A DNA stretch of 49,735 nucleotides from an uncultured Shimia sp. (GTDB taxonomy: Bacteria > Pseudomonadota > Alphaproteobacteria > Rhodobacterales > Rhodobacteraceae): NCBI RefSeq assembly GCF_913054185.1, contig NZ_CAJXIV010000018.1, positions 1 through 49,735 on the forward strand, read 5' to 3'. Made by a program: the position numbers and the translations under genes. Positions 1 through 8,134 of the stretch are shown one piece after another. A model generated the notes under the pieces. That model was not told the DNA's origin and did no database searches. It saw only the letters and a list, made by a program, of their open reading frames with translations. Position 1 is the first letter of the stretch; each line of letters begins with the position of its first letter.

Positions 1-1241
1 GTTTGAAACCTAAACGAGGTCGACAACCGTTTCATACCCGACAGAGTCCCCACAAGCCCCTGTACGCTCTCCAAAGACACCTCCTTGCCTGCCGATGCAA
101 TCGCGTTGGCAAAACGGTCGCCTTGAAAGTTGATAGGAATCTCTTCCGCCGTTTGATCGACAAATCCAGCCCGCCGAATCACAATCTGCGCGGAGGGGCT
201 GCGCGTGTAGCTCAAGAAATTTCGCGCCAACTTTGGCAGTCTGCGCGCCGGAAAATATAAGAACATCGGGGCGTTAAGCGGATAGTCTTCCGTTTTTATT
301 GTACGCCGGGACGCCGCCAAGGAGTATCCGCATTGCCCCATCAAAGTCAGATGTTTGGTATTGCCCGTGTTCGCATAAGACGCGATTCCAATGGCAAACG
401 GATCGCGTTCCACCGCATTTACCAACGCCAAATTCCGCTCATGCCGCACAATCGATTCGTCTAAGGACATTTTGGAGGGCTTCATCAACTGATCTTCGAC
501 CGCCTGTGCAAATCCAGATTGCGGCGCCATCAAATGCAACGTGATCGGTGCATCAGGCCCGCCCAGTTCGCTCCAGTTGGTAATTTTTCCCGCAAAAACA
601 TAGGCCAATTGGTTCAGAGACACCGAGGAAACCGGGTTTCCAACAGACACCACTGGCACCATACCGTCCAATGCTAACACGCGGCTGCGGTTCACATCTC
701 CCATGTCTCCCAAACCGGCCTCATACCCCAATTGAGCCTCTCTTGGTCGAATCTCACGCAGAGACATTGCGATATCAGCTTCATCCGCCAAAAGATCCGC
801 AAACCCTTCGTCCGCGTTGCTGGCATGAAAATCAAAGGTCGCCAGCCGCTGCTTCGTTTCGGGTTCATCCAGGTGATATGTGAAGCGGTGCACGGACTCG
901 CTTTCCCGCGTCACGAGATAGCCTTCAGTTAATGCAAAAGCCTCCAACAGCGCCGGCATCAACACTTCTGCCATAGTCGAAGACCCAGAGATCGAAACTT
1001 CGGCTACATAATTGATAAGGTTGGGACATCCAGGACCTTCACACCACACACCGGATCCATCAACGGTCAACTCGCCGTAGACGGTCTCTACACGGTAGAA
1101 CTCTCCGTCAAACCCCAGAAGCGTTCCTGAAATTTCAACTTCTCCGTCGTGCGACTTTAAGAGTACATCTTGCGCAAAGGCTGACGATACTCCACCCAAA
1201 ACAAAAAGTGCGGCGCAAACCGCCGCACGAAATAGCATCAT
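1..1241 (-). CDS. PstS-like substrate-binding / OmpA fusion protein (partial)
   Basis: The frame stays open from ATG at 1241 to the left edge, so only the first 413 residues are visible. A signal peptide (MMLFRAAVCAALFVLGG, cleavage near AFAQ) is followed by a short beta-rich segment with two Cys (CEGPGCP). A PstS-like periplasmic binding domain comes next: GSSTMAEVLMPALLEAF, then NPVSSVSLNQLAYVFAGK and ITNWSELGGPD. The last visible residues, RLSTSFRF, resemble the entry to an OmpA-like peptidoglycan-binding domain, as in roseobacter proteins labelled phosphate-binding/OmpA. It is probably periplasmic and wall-anchored. Ligand is unknown, and no pst permease is in view. It lies 21 bp after the 1263-2267 gene, so the two are probably one operon. 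An AGGAC motif lies about 9-13 bases before the start. Confidence 0.8.
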   Translation of the reverse strand, partial: MMLFRAAVCAALFVLGGVSSAFAQDVLLKSHDGEVEISGTLLGFDGEFYRVETVYGELTVDGSGVWCEGPGCPNLINYVAEVSISGSSTMAEVLMPALLEAFALTEGYLVTRESESVHRFTYHLDEPETKQRLATFDFHASNADEGFADLLADEADIAMSLREIRPREAQLGYEAGLGDMGDVNRSRVLALDGMVPVVSVGNPVSSVSLNQLAYVFAGKITNWSELGGPDAPITLHLMAPQSGFAQAVEDQLMKPSKMSLDESIVRHERNLALVNAVERDPFAIGIASYANTGNTKHLTLMGQCGYSLAASRRTIKTEDYPLNAPMFLYFPARRLPKLARNFLSYTRSPSAQIVIRRAGFVDQTAEEIPINFQGDRFANAIASAGKEVSLESVQGLVGTLSGMKRLSTSFRFQ

Positions 1242-1262
1242 GATGATGTCCTGACCGCCAGC

Positions 1263-2267
1263 TTAATTTTGCGCGATTGTCAGGTCTTCAACAAGGTTTT
1301 TCAACACCAGAAATTCACCAATTGCCGAGCAATCCGGCACTTGCAGCATTAATTCATGTTGGTCGGTAACTTGCCCCTGCCGAAGTGCGCTGCTCCTGAT
1401 TTTCAAAGGCTTGCCGCAGTTCTCCTCTGTGACCTCAGTTTCCACGCTGACTTTCACGTCACCCACTTGGCTCGACAGGCCAGCGGGAAAAGTGTAGATC
1501 TCAGCTTGTCTTGCAATCGATAGATCTGAGTTGCCCAGTCGGATCAGGAACCCTCCTTTACCACCAGACAAAGCTCCTACGTCCCGTGGCTGCCCGCGCC
1601 AAACATGTCCAGCCTCACCATAATACGCGCCAAACTCACGCGCGTGCAGCTCTGCGCCATTGTATCCGGACCAAGAAATCACAACCCGATCGTAAAATGC
1701 GAGACTGTCGACAACCGTTGACACAGTTACTGTATCTCCAATGGCAAATGAGGCACTAACTTCCGCCACTTCAACAAGTGCCGGAAGTTGCACTTTCAAA
1801 GGCCCCTCAGCCGGCATTTGCATGTGAAAAGTTAGGTCCCCATGCGTAAACATTACGGTCTCGGCCGCGTAACACGAGGCTGAAAGGTGCACGTCGATGA
1901 GCGCACCGGCCGCTGCCTCCGCAGACATTGTGGGTACACATCCCAATCTCGGCGCGGCTTCTTCAACCGGCAAAATCCCCACTGGTATATCGTCGGCGAC
2001 AGCAACCAAAACCGGCTCCTGAAGTGGAGCGATGCGGTGCCTATGATCATTTGGCAGACTTGGCAACCTCTCAGTCGTAGAGAACCGGGGAAGGGCGAAT
2101 TGTTTTGGAAATGGGATCGAGCCGGTTGAATTTGGCGGCTCTGCCTCCCCTTCACCGACCAAGATCGCTGCCTCAGAGGATTGCATTGCAAAACCGATAC
2201 ACACCGCCAACGACGCCGAGACAAATGACAACGCATTCCGTCGACAGATGTTTTTTAGGTTGGGCAT
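1263..2267 (-). CDS. Secreted protein of unknown function
   Basis: 334 residues beginning with a signal peptide (hydrophobic SFVSASLAVCIGFAMQ, likely cleavage after SSEA). A proline-rich low-complexity stretch (about residues 35-105) follows, then a beta-rich C-terminal half with conserved-looking patches: YDRVVISWSGYNGAELH, FGAYYGEAGHVWRG and GEFLVLKNLVEDL. Four Cys lie in the mature part. I recognise it as a roseobacter family often found beside secA. I recall homologues being labelled 'translocase', which nothing in the sequence supports. AAGGAG sits 6 nt before the ATG. It starts after the secA terminator and precedes the PstS/OmpA gene by 21 bp, so an envelope role shared with that protein is the best inference. 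Confidence 0.75.
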   Translation of the reverse strand: MPNLKNICRRNALSFVSASLAVCIGFAMQSSEAAILVGEGEAEPPNSTGSIPFPKQFALPRFSTTERLPSLPNDHRHRIAPLQEPVLVAVADDIPVGILPVEEAAPRLGCVPTMSAEAAAGALIDVHLSASCYAAETVMFTHGDLTFHMQMPAEGPLKVQLPALVEVAEVSASFAIGDTVTVSTVVDSLAFYDRVVISWSGYNGAELHAREFGAYYGEAGHVWRGQPRDVGALSGGKGGFLIRLGNSDLSIARQAEIYTFPAGLSSQVGDVKVSVETEVTEENCGKPLKIRSSALRQGQVTDQHELMLQVPDCSAIGEFLVLKNLVEDLTIAQN

Positions 2268-2310
2268 GAGTGCTCCTTAGGCTGGGTGCTGTTCCTTCGG
2301 GCAATCTCAC

Positions 2311-2342
2311 AAAGAAAAAGGGCACCCATAAGGCACCCTTTT
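2311..2342 (-). terminator. Intrinsic terminator of secA
   Basis: Read on the minus strand: an 11-bp stem (AAAAGGGTGCC pairing with GGTGCCCTTTT, with two G-T wobbles), a 5-nt loop and a T-rich tail (TTTTTCTTT). It lies about 30 bp past the secA stop and before the 2267 start. Confidence 0.8.
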
Positions 2343-2372
2343 GATCTTTGTCTGTCAGGTTTGGTTCACATT

Positions 2373-5084
2373 TCAGGCTAAGCGGCCGTGGCAATGCTTG
2401 AATTTTTTGCCGGATCCGCATGGACAAGTGTCGTTCCGGCTGGGGTTGCCCCAAGTTGTCGGATCGCTCTCGTCAAACCCGACTGCGGCTTCTCCGGCAG
2501 CCTCCACATTGTCTTGTTTAGGCGCAGCGCCAGCTTGAGCCTGCGCCATCAAAGCTTGCTGGCGCATCACCATTTCCTGCTGCATCTGTTGCTGTTCTTC
2601 TTCAGAGATTGGGCGCACACGCGACAGGGTGGTGGTGACATCCGATCGCAGACTGTCCAGCATGCTCTCAAACAACTGAAATGCTTCGTTCTTGTATTCG
2701 TTGAGAGGGTCACGCTGTGCATAGCCACGGAATCCAACTACAGACCGCAAATGCTCCAGCGTCAAAAGATGCTCACGCCATTTTGAATCGATGGTTTGTA
2801 ACAAGATCTGTTTCTCGATCATGCGCATGGCTTCCGGCCCGAAGTTGGTCGCCTTCGCCGCCATCATCTCATCAGCTGCATCCTCAAGGCGTTCGCGGAT
2901 ATTGTCGTCATCCACACCCTCTTCTGCAGCCCATTCAATCACTGGCACGTCGACGCCCAGGTGCTCAATGGAGGACGCATAAAGACCTTCGGTATCCCAC
3001 TGGTCTGCGTAAGTTTTCGGCGGCAAATGCTGCTCCACCAAATCGCCAATCACTTCGTGACGCATGTCCTGAACAATTTCAGACAAGTCTGCGGCTTCCA
3101 TAATTTCACGACGCTGGGAAAAGACCACCTTACGTTGGTCATTCATAACATCGTCAAATTTCAGCAGCTGTTTGCGGATGTCAAAGTTGCGACCTTCCAC
3201 TTTGGCTTGAGCACGTTCTAGGGATTTGTTCACCCACGGGTGTACAATCGCCTCGCCTTCTTTCATCCCAAGAGACGACAGAACTTTGTCCAATCGATCG
3301 GATCCAAAGATCCGCATTAGATCATCTTCAAGGCTCAAGAAGAAAGAAGACCGCCCAGGATCACCCTGACGACCAGAACGACCGCGCAGTTGGTTATCAA
3401 TTCGACGGCTTTCGTGGCGCTCGGTGGCCAGTACAAACAGGCCACCTGCCTCTTTCACGGCTTGCTCGTCACCTTTATGTAATTCTTCGATATCTGCCCG
3501 AATCTGCTCGTGGTCGCCTTCTGGCGCGGCTGCAATCGCTTCCAACACCTTAAACTCAACATTGCCGCCAAGTTTGATGTCAGTGCCGCGACCAGCCATA
3601 TTCGTCGCTATTGTGACCGCGTTAAGCTTGCCAGCATCTGCAACAATTTGCGCTTCCTGTTCGTGCTGACGCGCATTGAGGACGCTATGCTTTACACCCG
3701 CTTTTTCCAGCAAGCCGGACAGGAACTCTGACTTCTCGATGGAGGTGGTGCCCACAAGGATCGGCTGCCCTTTTTCATTGGCTTCCTTAATGGTGTCGAC
3801 AACTGCGTCAAACTTCTCACGCGCTGTGCGATAGACTGCGTCGTCATCATCTTTGCGAGCAACACCGCGGTTTGTGGGCACTTCCACAACACCCAAGCCG
3901 TAAATCTCTTGGAACTCTTCCGCTTCTGTAGCGGCTGTACCGGTCATGCCACCCAATTTGTTGTAGAGACGGAAATAGTTTTGGAATGTCACTTGAGCCA
4001 ACGTCACGTTTTCAGGCTGAATGTCGCAGCCTTCTTTGGCCTCAATCGCCTGGTGTAAGCCCTCTGACAAGCGGCGACCTGCCATCATGCGCCCAGTGAA
4101 CTCGTCAATCAAAACCACCTGCGCGTCACGTACAATGTAATCTTTGTCTTTTGTAAAAAGCTTGTGTGCCCGCAGGCCTTGGTTCACATGGTGCACAATG
4201 GTTGTGCTTTCAGGGTCGTACAGACTTTGCCCTTCTGGCAGCAAACCGCGCGCCTGAAGGTGCTCTTCCAGAAATTCATTGCCTTCGTCAGTAAAGGTAA
4301 CGTTTTTGGATTTCTCGTCCAAAGAAAAGTGATCGTCCTGTAGATCCGGGATCAGTTTATCGATCGCGACATACATCTCAGTCCGGTCTTGTGACGGGCC
4401 GGAGATGATCAACGGCGTCCGCGCTTCGTCAACCAGAATACTGTCCACTTCATCCACGATCGCATAGTGATGCTCTCGCTGTGACATGTCAGCCAGCTCA
4501 CCCTTCATATTGTCGCGCAGGTAATCAAAGCCCAGTTCATTATTGGTCGCGTAGGTTACGTCACAGGCGTAAGCTGCCCGTTTTTCATCTTCAGGCTGCT
4601 GTGGGTAAACAACCCCAGTTGTCATGCCCAACGCACCAAACACATTGCTCATCCATTCAGCGTCGCGTTTGGCGAGGTAGTCGTTCACGGTGACCACGTG
4701 CACGCCTTTACCGGTCAGCGCGTTCAAGTATGCCGGAAATGTCGCAACAAGAGTTTTACCTTCACCGGTTTTCATCTCAGAGATGTTGCCCTGATGCAGG
4801 AAGACACCGCCCATCAACTGAACATCAAAAGCCCGCAATCCCAACGCGCGTTTCGCAGCTTCACGACAGTTGGCAAAAGCTTCGGGCAGAAGCGTATCCA
4901 ATGACTCTCCGCCCTTCGCCCGATCAGACAGCTCTTTGGTTTTGTTCTTGATGCCCTCGTCGGTCAGCTTTTCGAATTCGGCTTCCAACGCATTGACTTT
5001 TTCAACGATCGGACGCGCCGCCTTGACCAATCGATCGTTGGGCGTGCCAAAAACTTTTTTGGCGAGTTTTCCGAAACCGAGCAT
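2373..5084 (-). CDS. secA: Protein translocase subunit SecA
   Basis: 903 residues, the full length for an alphaproteobacterial SecA. This is the ATPase motor that pushes unfolded preproteins through SecYEG. Visible motifs: Walker [10 protein letters not shown] at residues 104-112, the DEAD-like [15 protein letters not shown], the helicase motif [15 protein letters not shown], and [14 protein letters not shown] Gln/Met-rich linker leads to the C-terminal zinc-binding SEC-C motif [14 protein letters not shown], which contacts SecB and phospholipid. An AAGGA Shine-Dalgarno lies 9 nt before the ATG. It is divergent from the exported parvulin at 5256. A promoter-like TTGACA-N17-TACATC lies about 105 bp upstream, and a clear terminator follows. 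Confidence 0.98.
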   Translation of the reverse strand: MLGFGKLAKKVFGTPNDRLVKAARPIVEKVNALEAEFEKLTDEGIKNKTKELSDRAKGGESLDTLLPEAFANCREAAKRALGLRAFDVQLMGGVFLHQGNISEMKTGEGKTLVATFPAYLNALTGKGVHVVTVNDYLAKRDAEWMSNVFGALGMTTGVVYPQQPEDEKRAAYACDVTYATNNELGFDYLRDNMKGELADMSQREHHYAIVDEVDSILVDEARTPLIISGPSQDRTEMYVAIDKLIPDLQDDHFSLDEKSKNVTFTDEGNEFLEEHLQARGLLPEGQSLYDPESTTIVHHVNQGLRAHKLFTKDKDYIVRDAQVVLIDEFTGRMMAGRRLSEGLHQAIEAKEGCDIQPENVTLAQVTFQNYFRLYNKLGGMTGTAATEAEEFQEIYGLGVVEVPTNRGVARKDDDDAVYRTAREKFDAVVDTIKEANEKGQPILVGTTSIEKSEFLSGLLEKAGVKHSVLNARQHEQEAQIVADAGKLNAVTIATNMAGRGTDIKLGGNVEFKVLEAIAAAPEGDHEQIRADIEELHKGDEQAVKEAGGLFVLATERHESRRIDNQLRGRSGRQGDPGRSSFFLSLEDDLMRIFGSDRLDKVLSSLGMKEGEAIVHPWVNKSLERAQAKVEGRNFDIRKQLLKFDDVMNDQRKVVFSQRREIMEAADLSEIVQDMRHEVIGDLVEQHLPPKTYADQWDTEGLYASSIEHLGVDVPVIEWAAEEGVDDDNIRERLEDAADEMMAAKATNFGPEAMRMIEKQILLQTIDSKWREHLLTLEHLRSVVGFRGYAQRDPLNEYKNEAFQLFESMLDSLRSDVTTTLSRVRPISEEEQQQMQQEMVMRQQALMAQAQAGAAPKQDNVEAAGEAAVGFDESDPTTWGNPSRNDTCPCGSGKKFKHCHGRLA

Positions 5085-5188
5085 ATAACTTGTCCTTCGT
5101 TGACGCTTTCTTGCGAGGCTATTTCTTGCTGTCCTGGCCCTGTGCTTCTAGAAACGGGGAAACAGCCTGTTTGCCTAGACCTCAAAGC

Positions 5189-5217
5189 GATGTAAGGGGC
5201 GTCAGGAACAGTGTCAA
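5189..5217 (-). promoter_or_regulatory. Candidate sigma70 promoter for secA
   Basis: On the minus strand TTGACA (5217-5212) is followed after exactly 17 bp by TACATC (5194-5189). The -35 is perfect and the -10 is weak. This would give a leader of about 95-100 nt before the secA ATG at 5084. Confidence 0.4.
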
Positions 5218-5255
5218 CGCCGCCAACTCACGCGGCACAAGCCAAGGACCAAACG

Positions 5256-6128
5256 ATGTCAAAACACCTCAATTTCTTGCGTGCAAGCGTGATTGCAATC
5301 TGTGGCGCACTGCCAGCAATCGCAGAGGAGTCTCCGTCACTTGACACTGTAATTGCCACCGTCAACGGCGAAGTCATAACGCTTGGCGAAATGATCTCGG
5401 TAAGGGCGGGTTTGCCGGAACAATATCAATCAATTCCCAGCGATGTTCTTTTTGGCAGCATCCTAGAACAACTGGTGCAACAAACGGCACTAGCCCAAAG
5501 TCTGGGCGAGGCAATTCCGCAACGTGTGGAAATCGCTCTGAACAACGAGCGTCGGACTTTACTGGCCGCAGAGACACTTGAAGCCTTCGTGTTGCAAAAC
5601 AATTTGAGCGACGATGAGCTTCGTGCGTCCTATGATGACAAGTATCAAGGGTTTGTGGGTGAGGAAGAGTTCAGCGCAAGCCACATTCTTGTCCCAACGG
5701 AGGAAGAAGCGCAGACAATCCGTAAGGAACTTACGGACGGGGCCGATTTTGCCGAGACTGCAAAGGCGAAGTCGACAGGCCCCTCCGGTGCATCCGGTGG
5801 AAGCCTAGGTTGGTTCGGTATGGGACAAATGGTCAAGCCTTTCGAAGAAGCTGTTGTCGGACTTGCAGTGGGAGAAATTTCCCAGCCGGTTCAGACTCAG
5901 TTTGGGTGGCATCTGATCTTGCTGAATGACGCCCGCAAGTCACTTGCCCCATCGTTTGAAGACGCGAAGGCGGAACTTGAATCCGAAGCACAACGGCGCG
6001 CGGTGGAGTCTTTTATCGCCACCACTACTGCTGACGCTCAGGTTGACCAGACGGGCGCCGAAGGCATCGACCCGAGTGTTCTGACACAAATCCAACTGTT
6101 GAATCCAATTTCCGCGCAGGACCAATAA
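5256..6128 (+). CDS. Exported parvulin-type peptidyl-prolyl isomerase
   Basis: 290 residues from ATG 5256, chosen over an in-frame start 45 nt upstream because AAGGAC sits 8 nt before it and the protein then opens with a signal peptide (MSKHLNFLRASVIAICGAL, cleavage near AIA). An N-terminal SurA/PrsA-like chaperone segment (VIATVNGEVITLGEM) is followed by a rotamase domain at about residues 130-225: FSASHILVPTEEEAQ, GASGGSLGWFGMGQMVKPFE, then FGWHLILL. It would assist folding of periplasmic and outer-membrane proteins delivered by the Sec system next door. argJ begins at the base after its stop, so the two are co-transcribed. Confidence 0.9.
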   Translation: MSKHLNFLRASVIAICGALPAIAEESPSLDTVIATVNGEVITLGEMISVRAGLPEQYQSIPSDVLFGSILEQLVQQTALAQSLGEAIPQRVEIALNNERRTLLAAETLEAFVLQNNLSDDELRASYDDKYQGFVGEEEFSASHILVPTEEEAQTIRKELTDGADFAETAKAKSTGPSGASGGSLGWFGMGQMVKPFEEAVVGLAVGEISQPVQTQFGWHLILLNDARKSLAPSFEDAKAELESEAQRRAVESFIATTTADAQVDQTGAEGIDPSVLTQIQLLNPISAQDQ

Positions 6129-7358
6129 ATGGCCAAAATTGACCATGTCTCGCCTTTAGCGCCTGCGTCCTTCCCCGAACTTCCTTTCGTCAAAGGCGTG
6201 TCTTTTGCAGCTGTAGAAGCGGGCGTTAAATATGCGGGCCGCAAAGACGTTATGCTTGCGGTTATGGCGCCAGGTAGCTCAGTCGCTGGAGTGTTCACCA
6301 AATCGGCAACGCGATCCGCTGCTGTCCTGGATTGCCAATCAAAAATTGGCAACGATGCCCCATCAGGAGCTGCTTTCATTGTAAATGCTGGCAACGCCAA
6401 CGCCTTTACAGGTGGCAATGGGGAGCGTTCAGTTGATGCAGTAACCCAAGCAGTTGCAGATTGTGTGGGTGTGCCCATCTCACGTGTGTTCTCTTCCTCC
6501 ACCGGAGTTATTGGCGAACCGTTGCCACACGAGCGGATCACGGAGAAACTACAGGAGTTGCGCGACAGATTGTCTACTGACGGCATTGAGCAGGCCGCTC
6601 AGGCCATTCGGACAACGGACACGTTTGCCAAAGGCGCATCAAAAACAATCGAAATTGATGGTCAGGCTGTTGTAATTGCGGGGATCGCCAAAGGGTCCGG
6701 CATGGTTGCTCCGGACATGGCAACCATGCTGGTCTACATTTTCACAGACGCCATGATAGACCGTGTTGACTTGCAAACTTTTGTTTCCGAGCTCAATGAG
6801 GTCACTTTCAATGCCATTACTGTCGACAGCGACACATCAACGTCAGACACTCTGTTGGTCGCCGCAACCGGCCTTGCGGGTGTGAAGGTCACGCCAGAGA
6901 GCAAAGCGTTTAAATCTGCACTACATGAGGTGATGCTCGACCTTGCACATCAGGTTGTACGCGATGGAGAAGGCGCGACAAAGTTTGTTGAAGTCCGAGT
7001 GTCTGGTGCCAAGTCTCCGGCCGACGCACGCATCCATGCCAGTGCCATTGCAAATTCGCCGCTCGTAAAAACGGCCATTGCTGGCGAAGACCCCAATTGG
7101 GGGCGCATTGTTATGGCCATCGGAAAATCTGGGGCCGCAGCGGACCGGGACAAACTAAGTATACGTTTCGGCGAAATTCTTGTCGCAGAGAATGGTTGGG
7201 TTGCCCCCTCGTACAATGAAGATGACGGCGCGACGTACATGAAAAATCAGAGCATTGTTCTGCATGTTGATCTAGGACTTGGAGACGCGTCTGACACCAT
7301 GTGGACCTGTGATCTCACCCATGGATACATCACCATCAACGCGGATTATCGCTCGTGA
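6129..7358 (+). CDS. argJ: Bifunctional ornithine acetyltransferase / N-acetylglutamate synthase
   Basis: 409 residues, normal for ArgJ. It moves the acetyl group from N-acetylornithine to glutamate, closing the acetyl cycle of arginine synthesis. Hallmarks are VNAGNANAFTGG, the autocleavage region KGSGMVAPDMATMLV (the Thr of ATML becomes the N-terminal nucleophile of the beta chain), DSDTSTSDT, and EDPNWGRIVMAIG near the C terminus. It starts directly after the PPIase stop with no spacer and overlaps mutT by 4 nt, so translation is probably coupled across the three genes. argG lies 27 kb away in this window. Confidence 0.97.
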   Translation: MAKIDHVSPLAPASFPELPFVKGVSFAAVEAGVKYAGRKDVMLAVMAPGSSVAGVFTKSATRSAAVLDCQSKIGNDAPSGAAFIVNAGNANAFTGGNGERSVDAVTQAVADCVGVPISRVFSSSTGVIGEPLPHERITEKLQELRDRLSTDGIEQAAQAIRTTDTFAKGASKTIEIDGQAVVIAGIAKGSGMVAPDMATMLVYIFTDAMIDRVDLQTFVSELNEVTFNAITVDSDTSTSDTLLVAATGLAGVKVTPESKAFKSALHEVMLDLAHQVVRDGEGATKFVEVRVSGAKSPADARIHASAIANSPLVKTAIAGEDPNWGRIVMAIGKSGAAADRDKLSIRFGEILVAENGWVAPSYNEDDGATYMKNQSIVLHVDLGLGDASDTMWTCDLTHGYITINADYRS

Positions 7359-7753
7359 AAACTGTATTGGTTTCTGCCGTAGCGCTCATAGACGTAGATG
7401 GCCGAATTTTGCTTGCGCAGCGGCCTGAGGGAAAATCCATGGCTGGTCTTTGGGAATTCCCTGGCGGCAAAGTTGAAGCTGGTGAAACTCCGGAGGTCGC
7501 CCTTGTCCGCGAGCTCAAAGAAGAACTAGGCATCGACACCTGGGAAAGCTGCCTTGCGCCGCTCACATTTGCGTCACATAGCTACGATGACTTCCATTTG
7601 CTCATGCCGCTTTTTGCATGTCGCAAGTGGAAGGGTATTCCAACCGCCCAAGAAGGCCAAAAATTGACTTGGGTTAACTCCAAGGACCTTCGAAAGTTCG
7701 AAATGCCACCAGCAGACATTCCTTTGATCCCAATTTTGCGGGATTGGCTTTGA
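7355..7753 (+). CDS. mutT: 8-oxo-dGTP diphosphatase MutT (NUDIX)
   Basis: 132 residues from a GTG that overlaps the argJ stop (GTGA). The NUDIX box is intact, running from GGKVEAGETPEVALVREL into KEELGI, and LLAQRPEGKSMAGLWEFPGG upstream of it is typical of MutT. It hydrolyses 8-oxo-dGTP to the monophosphate and prevents A-to-C transversions. The length is standard. Two other NUDIX genes in this window (28052-28660, 29727-30164) belong to different subfamilies. Confidence 0.92.
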   Translation: MKTVLVSAVALIDVDGRILLAQRPEGKSMAGLWEFPGGKVEAGETPEVALVRELKEELGIDTWESCLAPLTFASHSYDDFHLLMPLFACRKWKGIPTAQEGQKLTWVNSKDLRKFEMPPADIPLIPILRDWL

Positions 7754-7929
7754 CGGCATAATGTGTGCAAACGCCCGCAGGGATAGCAACATTTTGTAGC
7801 GATTTGAGAAACGAACACCTTCCCTCATTGGGTTTTGTGTCCTAACATGAAACCCATGTGACGGTGTAATACACCAAATGTTAACCAATTTACTGTTTCA
7901 TGAGTGTCAATCAAATGGGGATTTTTGAC

Positions 7930-8055
7930 ATGCTAAAGACGATCACAGTTGGTAGTTGTGTTTCCATTCAAGGTCAGGTGGTAAAAAGTTTGCCAGACGG
8001 CCGTGTTTCGATCCGAGTTGGGGATACCGTGTATTCGGGCAAGCCCATTTCCTAA
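7930..8055 (+). CDS. Small conserved-looking protein, 41 residues
   Basis: An ATG at 7930 opens a 41-codon frame starting MLKTITVGSCVSIQG and ending VGDTVYSGKPIS, then TAA. GGGGA lies about 8 nt before the ATG. An in-frame ATG at 7900 would add 10 residues but has no Shine-Dalgarno. The alternating hydrophobic pattern (VSIQGQVV, GRVSIRVGD) suggests a small beta barrel or hairpin. I believe similar short proteins occur in other roseobacters. A strong terminator begins 18 bp after the stop, which supports a real transcription unit. Function is unknown. It is too short for most gene finders. Confidence 0.65.
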   Translation: MLKTITVGSCVSIQGQVVKSLPDGRVSIRVGDTVYSGKPIS

Positions 8056-8073
8056 GAACACATCAAACAATCC

Positions 8074-8114
8074 AAAGAAAAAGGCCGCCTCTAACTGAGA
8101 CGGCCTTTTTCTTT
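8074..8114. terminator. Bidirectional terminator between the small gene and infB
   Basis: A perfect 14-bp stem (AAAGAAAAAGGCCG at 8074-8087 with its complement at 8101-8114), plus 3 more pairs past one mismatch and a 5-nt loop. The A tract on one side and T tract on the other serve both converging transcripts. Confidence 0.88.
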
Positions 8115-8134
8115 GTCGAGATTAAGACGCTGGA

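Noticed and set aside
299-932. Short plus-strand frames in the first kilobase
   Set aside because: All lie opposite the continuous PstS/OmpA reading frame on the minus strand.
2316-5084. 'Translocase' label for the 1263-2267 gene
   Set aside because: It has no ATPase, membrane helices or Sec-family motif; the name appears to come from proximity to secA.
5160-5172. Palindrome AAACAG-C-CTGTTT between secA and the PPIase gene
   Set aside because: Short, no known operator match, and its place relative to promoters is unclear; kept only as a note.
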